64,000 nucleotides of DNA, from the NCBI GenBank assembly GCA_965250105.1, contig OZ252290.1:3348001-3412000 (forward strand), in the 5' to 3' direction. The DNA comes from JBCBSK01 sp965250105 (GTDB taxonomy: Bacteria > Pseudomonadota > Alphaproteobacteria > Rhizobiales > Tepidamorphaceae). The notes under the pieces are model-generated. The model saw only the letters and a program-made list of their open reading frames with translations, was not told the DNA's origin and did not search any database. The first letter of the stretch is position 1. Every line of letters begins with the position of its first letter. The translations under genes and the position numbers were made by a program. Below, piece by piece: positions 7,807 through 17,074 of the stretch.

Positions 7807-9000
7807 TCAGGAATCGATGGGCGTTGTGTGGCGCGTCTTGGCGCGCAGGCCCGTCAGCCTGAAGGCGGCGATCGCGAGATAGATCGCGAAAAACAGCCCC
7901 GCGGCAAAGGCGAAACCATGCGGTGGGGCGATGTCGAGGCCCGCCGCGATGGTCGCCGGGCCGACCATCGACCCCGCCGAATACATCATCACGAAGGCGG
8001 CATTGGCCGATGCCAGGCTGGCGCCGGTGAAGCGGCTGCCGAGATGGGTCAGCCCGACGGTATACATGCCGCCGATCGTGCCGCCCCACAGGACGATCAG
8101 CGCCACGAGCGTCACATAGTCGTCGGCGACGAGCGGCATCAGCATCGTGCCGGTCAGCCCGCCGCTGGCCAGGACGATGAGCAGGAAGCGCTTGTCGACC
8201 CGGTCGGCCAGAAGGCCGAGCGGGATCTGGAAGAACAGATTGCCGATGGCGACCGCCGTGATCAGCCCGGCCGAGGCGCGTTCGGAAAAATCGAGCGCGA
8301 TGCCATAGAGCGTGAGTATCGCGAAACTGCCGGATTCGACCGCGCCGAACACCATGGCGGCCAGTGTCGCCATCGGCGCGATGACGAGAAAGGGCAGGAA
8401 GGAGGCGCGCTCATGCGCGTCGATCACCGGGCTCGCGCTCAGGGCGGCGATCACCGGCAGCGTGGCGGCGAGGAACATGGCCGTGCCGGCGAGAAACGGC
8501 GCGATGCCCTCGAAGCCCGTCAGCGACAGGACCAGCGGACCGCTGGCGAAGCCGAGCGACAGAACGGTGGCATAGATCCCCATGATCATGCCGCGTCGCT
8601 CCGGCGGCGCCAGCGCGTTGATCCAGAACTCCGACAAGACGAAGGCTGCGGCCAGCGAGGCGTGGAAGAAAAAGCGCAACGGAAACCACGCCCAGAAGGG
8701 CTGCACGAAATAAAACGCCAGGAAGGATACCGCGCCGACGAGCAGCACCGCGATCAAAAGGCGCGCGGTGCCGAATCGCCGCGCGGCCGGCGTGACGAAG
8801 GGGGTGATCAGGATCGCCGACAAGCCGGACATCGCCGTGTTGATGCCGATCAGGCTCGTCGGCACACCGCGCTCTGCGAGCACCACCGACAGAAGCGGCA
8901 GGCCGAGGCTGAGCGATATGCCGACCGCGGTGATCGCCGCGATCGCGGCCGCGATACCGCGCAAATTCGTCCTGATGGAGATGCTGGCTGCCGTGCTCAC
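7807..9000 (-). CDS. MFS transporter (YfkF/YcaD-like)
   Basis: 397 residues with about twelve hydrophobic segments in two halves, separated by a short polar stretch near residues 195-205 (SPVIDAHERASF). The loop between helices 2 and 3 carries a weak MFS motif and the corresponding loop in the second half reads LLADRVDKR, a good copy of the GxxaDrxGrr signature. The overall sequence resembles the YcaD/YfkF branch of drug-type major facilitator transporters, but no substrate can be read from it. It is followed by rpmG about 120 bp downstream and is separate from the NUDIX gene by 141 bp. Confidence 0.85.
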   Translation of the reverse strand: MSTAASISIRTNLRGIAAAIAAITAVGISLSLGLPLLSVVLAERGVPTSLIGINTAMSGLSAILITPFVTPAARRFGTARLLIAVLLVGAVSFLAFYFVQPFWAWFPLRFFFHASLAAAFVLSEFWINALAPPERRGMIMGIYATVLSLGFASGPLVLSLTGFEGIAPFLAGTAMFLAATLPVIAALSASPVIDAHERASFLPFLVIAPMATLAAMVFGAVESGSFAILTLYGIALDFSERASAGLITAVAIGNLFFQIPLGLLADRVDKRFLLIVLASGGLTGTMLMPLVADDYVTLVALIVLWGGTIGGMYTVGLTHLGSRFTGASLASANAAFVMMYSAGSMVGPATIAAGLDIAPPHGFAFAAGLFFAIYLAIAAFRLTGLRAKTRHTTPIDS

Positions 9001-9141
9001 GCTGTTCCGGCCTTTCCGAGGGAGGCGATGGTCTCCGCCTTGCCATCATCGGGCGCTGCGGGGCAAGCGCGTTGGGAACACGTCAGCGATGCAGGGCCTC
9101 GCCTGGCGGGGACCTATGATCGCGGTCCGCCGGCCCGGGCG

Positions 9142-9885
9142 TCACAGGAAATCGCGCAGGAAGACGTCGCGCTGCATGTGGTAGAACGGCACCGGCCTGT
9201 CACTCTGCACCAGCCCGTCGGCGCTGCCGAGCCTGGTTTCCACGTCTTCCAGGATCACCGAGGTGATCGTCGGAATGGGCAGCGTCTTGGCCTCGTCGAT
9301 GGCGATCCAGCGCACGTCGTCGAGTTCGTCGTCCGGATCATGCGTCCAGTCGAGCCGCTTGCCGATGCGGTCGGCGGAGGCGAGGAAGAAGCGGGTGTCG
9401 AAGCGGCGCGGCCGGCGCGGCGGGGTGATAGCGCGGGCCAGGAAGACGAGCCCCGACAGCGCCGGCACGACGCCCTGGTCGAGAAAGCCCTGCCAGTCCG
9501 CCTGGCGGCTCGCGACGGGGTGGCCGGAGGCTTCGCCGATCAGCACGCCGGTTTCCTCGAAGGTCTCGCGGATGGCGGTGAGCGCCAGCGCGCGGGCGCG
9601 CCGCGTCGTCGGGCGGCCCTTCATGCGGTCCAGCAACTTGGCTTCGGTCGCCGGTGCCAGGGTGTCGACCGACGGCGCGCTGCCATCGCCGCGATCGACC
9701 CGGCCGCCGGGAAACACGTAATGGCCGGGCATGAAGGCGAGGTCCGCCCGGCGCCGGCCCATCAATACCGCCGGCGTGCCGCCGGTGTCGTCGACAACGA
9801 CCAGCGTCGCGGCGTCGATCGGGCGCCGGTTCGGCCAGCGCTGCTCGCGTTCGGTTTCATTCAGCCGTTTGACAAGATCGCTCAT
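9142..9885 (-). CDS. NUDIX hydrolase
   Basis: 247 residues. The Nudix fold starts near residue 23 (DAATLVVVDDTGG), GHYVFPGGRVDRGDG marks the start of the nucleotide-binding part, and the Nudix box is read as REtfEEtGV with its catalytic Glu residues; between the Gly and the box there is a longer insert than in the minimal consensus, as in the large NUDIX subgroup related to CoA pyrophosphatase-like and NUDT19-like proteins. The substrate is not predictable. The ATG overlaps the rnr stop codon (ATGA), so it is coupled to RNase R. Confidence 0.88.
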   Translation of the reverse strand: MSDLVKRLNETEREQRWPNRRPIDAATLVVVDDTGGTPAVLMGRRRADLAFMPGHYVFPGGRVDRGDGSAPSVDTLAPATEAKLLDRMKGRPTTRRARALALTAIRETFEETGVLIGEASGHPVASRQADWQGFLDQGVVPALSGLVFLARAITPPRRPRRFDTRFFLASADRIGKRLDWTHDPDDELDDVRWIAIDEAKTLPIPTITSVILEDVETRLGSADGLVQSDRPVPFYHMQRDVFLRDFL

Positions 9886-12179
9886 CGCCGGCCCCTCATC
9901 GTTCGGCGTCGGGTCTGTTCCCGGCGCGTGGCGTGGTGAATATTGCGCTTGCGTGCCGCCTTGCGCTCCTGGGGCGACAGTCTACGCCCTTCCGACAGCA
10001 TGTCGAAGCGCAGCGCGCCGGCGACGGGTGCCGCTTCGATCAGGCGCACCTCGACCCGGTCGCCGAGGCGGAAGGCGTGGCCGGTATCGTCGCCGACGAG
10101 CTGGTGGCCGGTCGCGTCATGGCGCCAGTAGTCGCCGTCGATCGTGGCGGCGGGGATGAAGCCGTCGGCGCCGGTGTCGTCGAGGCGGACGAACAGGCCG
10201 GCGCGCGTGACGCCCGAGATCCGCGCATGGAACCGGGCGCCGATCCGGTCGGCCAGGAAATGCGCGATCAGCCGGTCGACGGTCTCGCGCTCGGCCGTCA
10301 TGGCGCGCCGTTCGGTGGCCGAGATCTGCGCTGAGATCTCGTCGAGCCGGGCGATCTCCGCATCCGTCAGGCCGTCGTCACGACCGCCCGTGCCGAGGCC
10401 GAGCGCGCGGATCAGCGCGCGATGGACGATTAGATCGGCATAGCGTCGGATCGGCGAGGTGAAATGCGCGTAGCGCCGCAGGTTGAGGCCGAAATGGCCG
10501 TAGTTCTCCGGCGTGTATTCGGCCTGCGACTGGCTGCGCAGCACCACCTCGTTGACGAGCCCCTGATGCGGCGTGCCATCGACGCGGGCGAGCACGCCGT
10601 TGAACATATGCGGACGGATCTGGGTCGCCGACGGCAGCTTGATCGACAGCGTGTCGAGGAAATCGCGCAGGGCCTTGAGCTTTTCCAGCGAGGGCTGGTC
10701 ATGGACCCGATAGATCAGCGGCGTGCGGGCCTGTTCGAGGGCTTCGGCGGCCGACACATTGGCCTGGATCATGAACTCCTCGATCAGCCGGTGCGCGTCG
10801 AGCCGTTCTGGCGTCACCACGCTGTCGACATGACCCTTGTCGTCGAGAATGAGCCGGCGCTCCGGCAGGTCGAGATCGAGCGGGGCGCGGTCGGCGCGGG
10901 CATCGGCGAGCGCGCCATAGGCGGTCCAGAGCGGCTTCAGGACAGGGTCGAGAACCTCGCGCGCACGGCCGTCGGGGCGGCCGTCGATGGCGTCCTGCGC
11001 TTGCTCATAGGAGAGCTTCGCCGCGACCCGGATCAGCGCCCGGTGGAACACCGCCTTGTGCCGGCGGCCGGCCTTGTCGAAGCGCATTTCGACGACCATG
11101 GCCGGGCGCGGCTCACCGTCGCGCAGGGAGCAGAGATCGGTCGACAGCCGTTCGGGCAGCATCGGCACGACGCGGTCCGGGAAATAGACCGAATTGCCGC
11201 GCTGGCGGGCGGCCCGGTCGAGCGCCGTGCCGGGCCGGACATAGGCCGCGACATCGGCGATCGCGACCCAGACGACGAAACCGCCTTGATTGTCGGGCGC
11301 CTCGTCGGGGGCGGCATAGACCGCGTCGTCATGGTCCTTGGCGTCGGCCGGATCGATGGTGACGAAGGGGATTTGGCTGAGATCGCTGCGTCCTTCGGGC
11401 GACACCTCGGCGATAGCGTCGGCCTCGCGCAGGGCATCCTCGGGGAAATCGATCGGGATCTCGTGGCTGTAGAGCGCGATCAGGCTGACCGCACCCTCCG
11501 ATTTCAGATCGCCGAGGCGGCGGATCACCCGACCGGTCTTCGGACCGTGGCGCTTGCCGCGCGACAGTTCGACCTCGACGAGGTCGCCATCCTCGGCGGC
11601 GTCCGTCTGATGCGCGGCGATCGAAATCTCGTCCGACCGCTTCTTGTCGACCGATTCGATCAGCCCGCCGCCGTCGCCGAGCGCGCGGAAGATACCGATC
11701 GTCCGTGCCGGGCGCGCCTTGAGCACCGTGATTACCCGGCCGTGCGGCAGGGCGCCGTCCCCGGCATCGGCGTCGCCGCCCTCGATGCGGACCAGGACCC
11801 GGTCGCCGATACCGGGGGCCGGCGTGCGCCCGCGCGGCTTGTCGCGGAGGATCAGAACGCGCGGTGGCGCGCCATGGGCCGCCTCATCCCAGTCGGTCGG
11901 GGTCGCGACGAGGTCGCCGTCGTCGTCGCGCCCGGTGATGTCCATCAGGGTGGTCCTGGCCAGTCGGCCCGGCTCGCGCAGCGCGCGGCCGGATTTCGCC
12001 AGAAGCCCCTCATCGCTCATCTCGCGCAAGACTCGCTTGAGCGCGATGCGGCCGACGGCATCCAGGCCGAAGGCGCGGGCGATCTCGCGTTTGCCGACCT
12101 TGCCGTTCGATTCCGCGATGAAGTCGAGGATCTCCTGGCGATCGGGAAATCTGCCGGCAGATTGGCGCCGCTTGTTCAC
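9882..12179 (-). CDS. rnr: Ribonuclease R
   Basis: 765 residues in RNase II/R order: N-terminal winged-helix (about 1-75), OB/cold-shock domains, the RNB catalytic domain with the metal-binding Asp cluster in TIDPADAKDHDDAVYA, then an S1 domain (about 640-725) and a basic tail (RKARKRN...RRRTMRGRR). RNase R is a 3'-5' exoribonuclease that can degrade structured RNA, including rRNA and tmRNA-tagged messages. It starts 10 bp after topA and ends overlapping the NUDIX gene, so topA-rnr-nudix form a tight operon. Confidence 0.97.
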   Translation of the reverse strand: MNKRRQSAGRFPDRQEILDFIAESNGKVGKREIARAFGLDAVGRIALKRVLREMSDEGLLAKSGRALREPGRLARTTLMDITGRDDDGDLVATPTDWDEAAHGAPPRVLILRDKPRGRTPAPGIGDRVLVRIEGGDADAGDGALPHGRVITVLKARPARTIGIFRALGDGGGLIESVDKKRSDEISIAAHQTDAAEDGDLVEVELSRGKRHGPKTGRVIRRLGDLKSEGAVSLIALYSHEIPIDFPEDALREADAIAEVSPEGRSDLSQIPFVTIDPADAKDHDDAVYAAPDEAPDNQGGFVVWVAIADVAAYVRPGTALDRAARQRGNSVYFPDRVVPMLPERLSTDLCSLRDGEPRPAMVVEMRFDKAGRRHKAVFHRALIRVAAKLSYEQAQDAIDGRPDGRAREVLDPVLKPLWTAYGALADARADRAPLDLDLPERRLILDDKGHVDSVVTPERLDAHRLIEEFMIQANVSAAEALEQARTPLIYRVHDQPSLEKLKALRDFLDTLSIKLPSATQIRPHMFNGVLARVDGTPHQGLVNEVVLRSQSQAEYTPENYGHFGLNLRRYAHFTSPIRRYADLIVHRALIRALGLGTGGRDDGLTDAEIARLDEISAQISATERRAMTAERETVDRLIAHFLADRIGARFHARISGVTRAGLFVRLDDTGADGFIPAATIDGDYWRHDATGHQLVGDDTGHAFRLGDRVEVRLIEAAPVAGALRFDMLSEGRRLSPQERKAARKRNIHHATRREQTRRRTMRGRR

Positions 12180-12189
12180 AAGCCCGGTC

Positions 12190-14802
12190 TCAGTCCGCGG
12201 TCGTTTTGGCGGTCTTTGCCGCGGCCGTTTTCTTCGTCGCCGCCTTCTTGGTCGGCGCCTTCCTGGTCGCGGTCTTGCGCCCGCCCTTGGCCTTGCCCGC
12301 TTTGGCGGCGAGCAATTCTACGGCCTGTTCCAATGTCACGCTTTCAGGCTCGGTGCCCTTGGGCAGGGTGGCATTGGTCTTGCCGTCGGTGGCATAGGGG
12401 CCGTAGCGCCCGCTCTTGACGACGATCGGCCCCTTGAAGCCGTCGGCGGTGCCGAGTTCCTTCAGCACCGTGCCGCCGCCCCGGCGCGATGCCTTCTTCT
12501 CCGCCAGAAGCGTCACCGCCCGGTTCAGACCGACGGTGAGGACATCGTCGAGCCCGTCGAGATTGGCATAGACCCGCTCATGTTCGACGAACGGGCCGTA
12601 GCGCCCCAGGCCGGCGGTGATCGGCTTGCCGGTTTCCGGATGCATGCCGACCTCGCGCGGCAGGCTCAGAAGCTTCAGCGCCAGATCGAGATCGACCGTG
12701 TCCGGGTCCGTGCCCTTGGGGATCGACGAGCGCTTCGGCTTTTCGCCGTCGACCGCCTCGCCAAGCTGGATATAGGGGCCGAAGCGGCCGTCGCGCAGGC
12801 TTACTTCAAGGCTCGTCTCGGGATCCGTGCCGAGCACGCGCGGGCCTTGCGCGGCCTGACCGTCGCCCTCGCCGGGTTTGCCGAGCTGGCGGGTGAAACG
12901 GCAGTCGGGATAGTTCGAGCAGCCGATGAAGGCGCCGAACTTGCTGACCTTCAGGCTGAGCCGGCCATCGGCGCAGGCCGGGCAGGCGCGCGGATCGCCC
13001 TGGCCGGTATCGGGAAAGATATGCGCGCCGAGTTCCTCGTTGAGCGCTTCGAGCACGTCGGAAACGCGCAATTCCTTGGTGTCGTCGACGGCGGCGATGA
13101 AGCCGGTCCAGAATTCCCGCAACACATCGCGCCAGCCGATGTCGCCGGCCGAGATCCGGTCGAGCTTCTCCTCGAGATCGGCGGTGAAATCGAAGGCCAC
13201 ATAGCGTGCGAAGAAGCTCATCAGGAAGGCGGTGACCAACCGGCCCTTGTCTTCCGGCACGAGCTTCTTGCCGTCGAGGCGCACATAGTCCCGGTCGACC
13301 AGCGTCTGCAGCGTCGAGGTATAGGTCGAGGGGCGGCCGATGCCGAGTTCCTCGAGCCGCTTGATCAGGCTGGCTTCGGTATAGCGCGGTGGCGGTTCGG
13401 TGAAATGCTGGCTGGCCTCGACCCGCTCGCGGCCGAGTGCCGCGCCCGACGCAACGGCCGGGAGGCGCTTGCCGCTCTCGTCGTCGCCATCGTCGTCGGT
13501 GCCTTCCTGATAGAGCGACAGAAAGCCGTCGAAGCGCACCACCGTGCCGGTTGCCCTGAGCGCCAGCATGCCCGAGCCGTCGCGGGCATCGATCGCGATC
13601 GTGGTGCGTTCGAGCTCGGCGGACGCCATCTGGCTGGCGACGGCGCGCTTCCAGATCAGCTCGTAGAGCCGCGCCTGATCGGGATCGAGCGCGTCGGAGA
13701 TCGTGTCCGGCGTCCGCGCCATGTCGGTCGGTCGGATCGCCTCATGGGCTTCCTGGGCGTTCTTGGCCTTTGTCTTGTAGACCCTGGGTGCTGTCGGCAG
13801 ATAGCGGTCGCCATGGCGGCTCGCGATCAGATCGCGCGTCGCCGAGATCGCCTCCTGGGCCATCTGCACGCCGTCGGTCCGCATATAGGTGATCAGGCCC
13901 TGGGTCTCGCCGCCGATGGTGACGCCCTCATAGAGCTTCTGCGCGGTCTGCATGGTGCGGGCGGATGAGAAGCCGAGCTTGCGCGAGGCTTCCTGCTGCA
14001 GCGTCGAGGTGGTGAAGGGCGGCGGCGGGTTACGCTTGACCGGCTTCTTCTCGACATCGGCGACCGAGAACGCGGCCGCGTCGAGTCGGGCGGTGAGCCG
14101 TTTGGCGTCCGCCTCGTTGCCGATGCCGAGCCGGTCGAGCTTGTCGCCGTCGACGCCGGTCAGCCGTGCTTCGATGGCCGCCCCGTCGGGCGTCGTCAGA
14201 TGTGCCAGGATCGACCAGTATTCCTGGGCGGTGAAGGCCTCGATCTCGGCCTCGCGGTCGCAGACGATGCGCAGCGCGACCGATTGCACGCGCCCCGCCG
14301 AGCGCGCGCCGGGCAGCTTGCGCCACAAAACCGGCGACAGCGTGAAGCCGACGAGATAGTCGAGCGCGCGCCGGGCCAGATAGGCCTCGACCAGGGCGTC
14401 GTCGATATCGCGCGGATGATCCATGGCATCGAGCACGGACGATTTGGTGATCGCGTTGAACACCACGCGCTTGACGTCCTTGCCCTTGAGCAGGCCGCGC
14501 TTGTGCAGGACTTCCAGTACATGCCAGGAGATCGCCTCGCCCTCGCGGTCGGGGTCGGTGGCGAGAATGAGCCTGTCCGCGCCCTTGACCGCCTGCGCGA
14601 TGTCCTTGAGCCGTTTCGCCGACTTGGCGTCGACGTCCCACGACATCGCGAAATCCTCGTCGGGGCGCACCGAGCCGTCCTTCGGCGGCAGGTCGCGGAC
14701 ATGGCCGTAGGAAGCGAGCACGTCATAGCCGCGCCCGAGATATTTGTTGATGGTCTTCGCCTTGGCCGGCGATTCGACGATGACGACGTTTTCTGCGCTC
14801 AA
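12190..14802 (-). CDS. topA: DNA topoisomerase I
   Basis: 870 residues. The TOPRIM domain has ESPAKAKTI at the start and the metal-binding TDPDREGEA motif near residue 105; the catalytic Tyr lies in GLITYMRTDG near residue 295. After the core there is one Cys4 zinc ribbon (CPAC ... CSNYPDC) and then several topoisomerase C-terminal repeats marked by GRYGPY or GRFGPY. A Lys/Ala/Thr-rich tail ends the protein, as in many Hyphomicrobiales. It relaxes negative supercoils behind RNA polymerase. The same window also carries a homologue of the topoisomerase I inhibitor TopAI (37460-37723). Confidence 0.97.
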   Translation of the reverse strand: MSAENVVIVESPAKAKTINKYLGRGYDVLASYGHVRDLPPKDGSVRPDEDFAMSWDVDAKSAKRLKDIAQAVKGADRLILATDPDREGEAISWHVLEVLHKRGLLKGKDVKRVVFNAITKSSVLDAMDHPRDIDDALVEAYLARRALDYLVGFTLSPVLWRKLPGARSAGRVQSVALRIVCDREAEIEAFTAQEYWSILAHLTTPDGAAIEARLTGVDGDKLDRLGIGNEADAKRLTARLDAAAFSVADVEKKPVKRNPPPPFTTSTLQQEASRKLGFSSARTMQTAQKLYEGVTIGGETQGLITYMRTDGVQMAQEAISATRDLIASRHGDRYLPTAPRVYKTKAKNAQEAHEAIRPTDMARTPDTISDALDPDQARLYELIWKRAVASQMASAELERTTIAIDARDGSGMLALRATGTVVRFDGFLSLYQEGTDDDGDDESGKRLPAVASGAALGRERVEASQHFTEPPPRYTEASLIKRLEELGIGRPSTYTSTLQTLVDRDYVRLDGKKLVPEDKGRLVTAFLMSFFARYVAFDFTADLEEKLDRISAGDIGWRDVLREFWTGFIAAVDDTKELRVSDVLEALNEELGAHIFPDTGQGDPRACPACADGRLSLKVSKFGAFIGCSNYPDCRFTRQLGKPGEGDGQAAQGPRVLGTDPETSLEVSLRDGRFGPYIQLGEAVDGEKPKRSSIPKGTDPDTVDLDLALKLLSLPREVGMHPETGKPITAGLGRYGPFVEHERVYANLDGLDDVLTVGLNRAVTLLAEKKASRRGGGTVLKELGTADGFKGPIVVKSGRYGPYATDGKTNATLPKGTEPESVTLEQAVELLAAKAGKAKGGRKTATRKAPTKKAATKKTAAAKTAKTTAD

Positions 14803-14934
14803 CTCGGAAAGGTCCGGTTTTCTTCAAGAGGACGGCGCCGGCATCCGCTCGATGCCCGCCGGCGCGGAAGATGGGCATGGCGGACGAAGCTGTCAAACGC
14901 AAGCACCGCTTCCGTGATATGTTCAACTACTGGT

Positions 14935-14965
14935 TGCTTTCGCGCGAAAGCACACGTTTTATAAT
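14935..14965 (+). promoter_or_regulatory. 18-bp perfect palindrome with adjacent TATAAT
   Basis: 14935-14952 reads TGCTTTCGCGCGAAAGCA, a perfect palindrome; a TATAAT hexamer follows at 14960-14965. Together they look like an operator placed just upstream of a -10 element, 120 bp before the small gene at 15085. The strand assignment is by that gene only; topA is divergent and could share the region. Confidence 0.35.
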
Positions 14966-15084
14966 CGTCTGCACGAACTTTGACGATCGCTTCCGGGGCG
15001 CCGTCGCGGCGACCGTTTCGGCCGGACCGGCTTCACGCGATCGTCGACACGCAACCGATAGGGGCCAGGGTGCGACCTTATTCG

Positions 15085-15303
15085 ATGTCCGATCAGTCAA
15101 TAACGGGACCGCCGAACGGCAGCGCCGACGTGTCGCCGGGGGAGACAGCGGCCTATATCGCCGATCTGCTGACCGGCCTGGCCGCGCTGGCCCAGCGCAA
15201 GGACATGATGTTCCTGGCCTATCTGATCGAGATGGCGGCGGTCGAGGCGCGCGCCGAGGCGGATGCGGCCACCGGCGACGATGTCGACGCCCCGCCGCGT
15301 TGA
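15085..15303 (+). CDS. Small conserved alphaproteobacterial protein
   Basis: 72 residues. The middle (GETAAYIADLLTGLAALAQRKDMMFLAYLIEMAAVEA) forms two amphipathic helices and resembles short conserved proteins often annotated as hypothetical in Hyphomicrobiales; both ends are polar and variable. No signal peptide. I chose the ATG at 15085 because the sequence before it is Arg/Pro-rich and unlike protein. It is the only plus-strand gene in a long minus-strand block, convergent with dprA with 13 bp between stops. Function unknown. Confidence 0.6.
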   Translation: MSDQSITGPPNGSADVSPGETAAYIADLLTGLAALAQRKDMMFLAYLIEMAAVEARAEADAATGDDVDAPPR

Positions 15304-15316
15304 GCCCATGCTCACC

Positions 15317-16438
15317 TCAGCTCGCGGTCGCCACGCGGCCGCCAGCATAGCGCCTTAGCCGCCCGGCGATTTCGAGTTCCATCAGCGCCACCGTCACCCG
15401 GCGGGCGTCGAGCCCGGTCTCGGCCGCCACGATATCGACCGCGATCGGGCTCGGCGACAGGGCGGCGAAGACGGCCGTTCGGTCGTCCTCGCCGATCTCG
15501 GGATAGTGGTCCGGCCCGGCCGCCTCTTCCTCGGCGGTCTGGCTGGCAGCCGCCAGCCGGTCACGGGCGCTGGTCAACGCCTGGATCACATCGTCTGCCG
15601 AGCGCGTCAGGCAGGCGCCGTCGACGATGAGCTGATTCGGCCCGTCCGCGCGCGGGTCGAGCGGCGATCCCGGCACGGCGAAGACATCGCGGCCCTGTTC
15701 GCCGGCGAGCCGCGCTGTGATCAGCGAGCCCGACCGGCGCGCCGCCTCGACCACGACGACGCCCAGTGCCGCGCCCGAAATGATCCGGTTGCGCCGTGGG
15801 AAATCGCCTGGTCGGGGCCGGTGCCGCGGCGTCGTTTCCGATATCAGGAGGCCGGTTTCGGCGATGCGCGCGGCGAGATCGGTGTGGTTTTCGGGATAGA
15901 TCGTCAGGATGCCGCCGGGTAGCACGGCGATGGTGCCGGTCGCGAGACTGCCTTCATGGGCTGCCGCGTCGATGCCGCGCGCCAGCCCCGAGACAATGGT
16001 GAAGCCGTGGCCGCCGAGATCGCCGGCCAGCGTTCGGGCGAGGCGCCGCCCGGCGGCCGAGGCGTTGCGCGCCCCGACGATGCCGACCATCGGCCGTTCG
16101 GCGGCCTCGGTCCGGCCTGCGACATAAAGAAGCGGCGGCGCCCCGTCGATATGGGCCAGAAGAGCCGGATAGCCCGGCTCGCCGGCGACGACGCAGTCGG
16201 CGCCCGCCGCCCGGGCGGCCGCCAGTTCGGCCTCGGCCTCGGCGCGGGAACAGGGCAGGAGCGGTTTCGTCCGCCCGCCGCGCCGCGCCAGGTCGGGCAG
16301 CGCGTCAAGCGCCGGGCCCGCGCCGCCGAACCGGTTGATCAGATGGCGGAAGGTGACCGGCCCGACATTGTCGGTGCGAATGAGCCGCAGCCAGTCGATC
16401 CGGCGATCGTCATCCAGCATGCGGCCGGGCCGGGTCAC
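15317..16438 (-). CDS. dprA: DNA-processing protein DprA
   Basis: 373 residues: an N-terminal SAM-like domain (DWLRLIRTDNVGPVTFRHLINRFG), the Rossmann-like DprA core (VGIVGARNASAAG, VSGLARGIDAAAHEGSL, FPRRNRIISG) and a C-terminal winged helix. DprA loads RecA on incoming single-stranded DNA during transformation. I prefer the GTG at 16438 because it overlaps the plsY stop as GTGA; an ATG at 16420 is the alternative. Both remove an upstream stretch that lies in plsY. Order plsY-dprA-topA is typical for the order. Confidence 0.93.
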   Translation of the reverse strand: MTRPGRMLDDDRRIDWLRLIRTDNVGPVTFRHLINRFGGAGPALDALPDLARRGGRTKPLLPCSRAEAEAELAAARAAGADCVVAGEPGYPALLAHIDGAPPLLYVAGRTEAAERPMVGIVGARNASAAGRRLARTLAGDLGGHGFTIVSGLARGIDAAAHEGSLATGTIAVLPGGILTIYPENHTDLAARIAETGLLISETTPRHRPRPGDFPRRNRIISGAALGVVVVEAARRSGSLITARLAGEQGRDVFAVPGSPLDPRADGPNQLIVDGACLTRSADDVIQALTSARDRLAAASQTAEEEAAGPDHYPEIGEDDRTAVFAALSPSPIAVDIVAAETGLDARRVTVALMELEIAGRLRRYAGGRVATAS

Positions 16439-17043
16439 GGCGTGGCGGACCCCGATCCGCCGATACGCGATTCTGTCCCCGACATGAGCCGGCCGATATT
16501 GGCGCGATGGGCAAACCACAAAAGCGCCGTCAGAACGGCGAACAGGATGGCCGCCGGGTAGTCGCCAAGGATGATCAGCGCAATCGGCGTCGCGGCGCTC
16601 GCCGTCAGCGCGGCCAGCGACGAATAGCGCGACAGCGCGGCCATGCCGAGCCAGAGGCTCGCGAAGACCAGCCCGACCGGCCAGGCCACGGCGAACAGCA
16701 CGCCGACGAAGGTGGCGACGCCCTTGCCGCCCTTGAAGCCGAGCCAGACCGGATGGAGATGGCCGACAAAGGCGCCGAAACCCGCCACGAGTCCGGCCTC
16801 GCGGCCCCAGGCCAGGGCGACGAGCACCGCGATCGCCCCCTTTAGGGCATCGCCGAGCAATGTCAGCGCGGCGAGATCCTTGCGCCCGGTCCTCAGGACA
16901 TTGGTGGCGCCGATATTGCCCGAGCCGATCTTGCGCACATCGCCGAGCCCGGCCAGCCGCGTCAGCAGCACGCCGGTCGGTATCGATCCGAGCGCATAGC
17001 CGAACACAAGCGCCAGGAGGAGAACCGTCGCCGACACCGTCAT
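16435..17043 (-). CDS. plsY: Acyl-phosphate:glycerol-3-phosphate acyltransferase PlsY
   Basis: 202 residues with five or more membrane segments. The three conserved cytoplasmic motifs are present: GSIPTGVLL, the glycine-rich GSGNIGATNVLR, and the GHLHPVWLGFKGGKGVAT motif. PlsY transfers the acyl group from acyl-phosphate to glycerol 3-phosphate, the first committed step of phospholipid synthesis. The ATG at 17043 gives the normal length; the longer frame overlaps pyrC. It is 31 bp after pyrC. Confidence 0.96.
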   Translation of the reverse strand: MTVSATVLLLALVFGYALGSIPTGVLLTRLAGLGDVRKIGSGNIGATNVLRTGRKDLAALTLLGDALKGAIAVLVALAWGREAGLVAGFGAFVGHLHPVWLGFKGGKGVATFVGVLFAVAWPVGLVFASLWLGMAALSRYSSLAALTASAATPIALIILGDYPAAILFAVLTALLWFAHRANIGRLMSGTESRIGGSGSATP

Positions 17044-17074
17044 TGCCTTATCCGCCGCGCATCGTCCTTGCCGT

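Noticed and set aside
7672..9939. Open frame of 755 codons on the plus strand
   Set aside because: It is antisense to the MFS transporter and NUDIX genes, and its sequence is low-complexity Arg/Glu/Gln/His without any family motif.
10464..14000. Long plus-strand frames over rnr and topA
   Set aside because: They are antisense to two unmistakable housekeeping genes and have no recognisable protein sequence.
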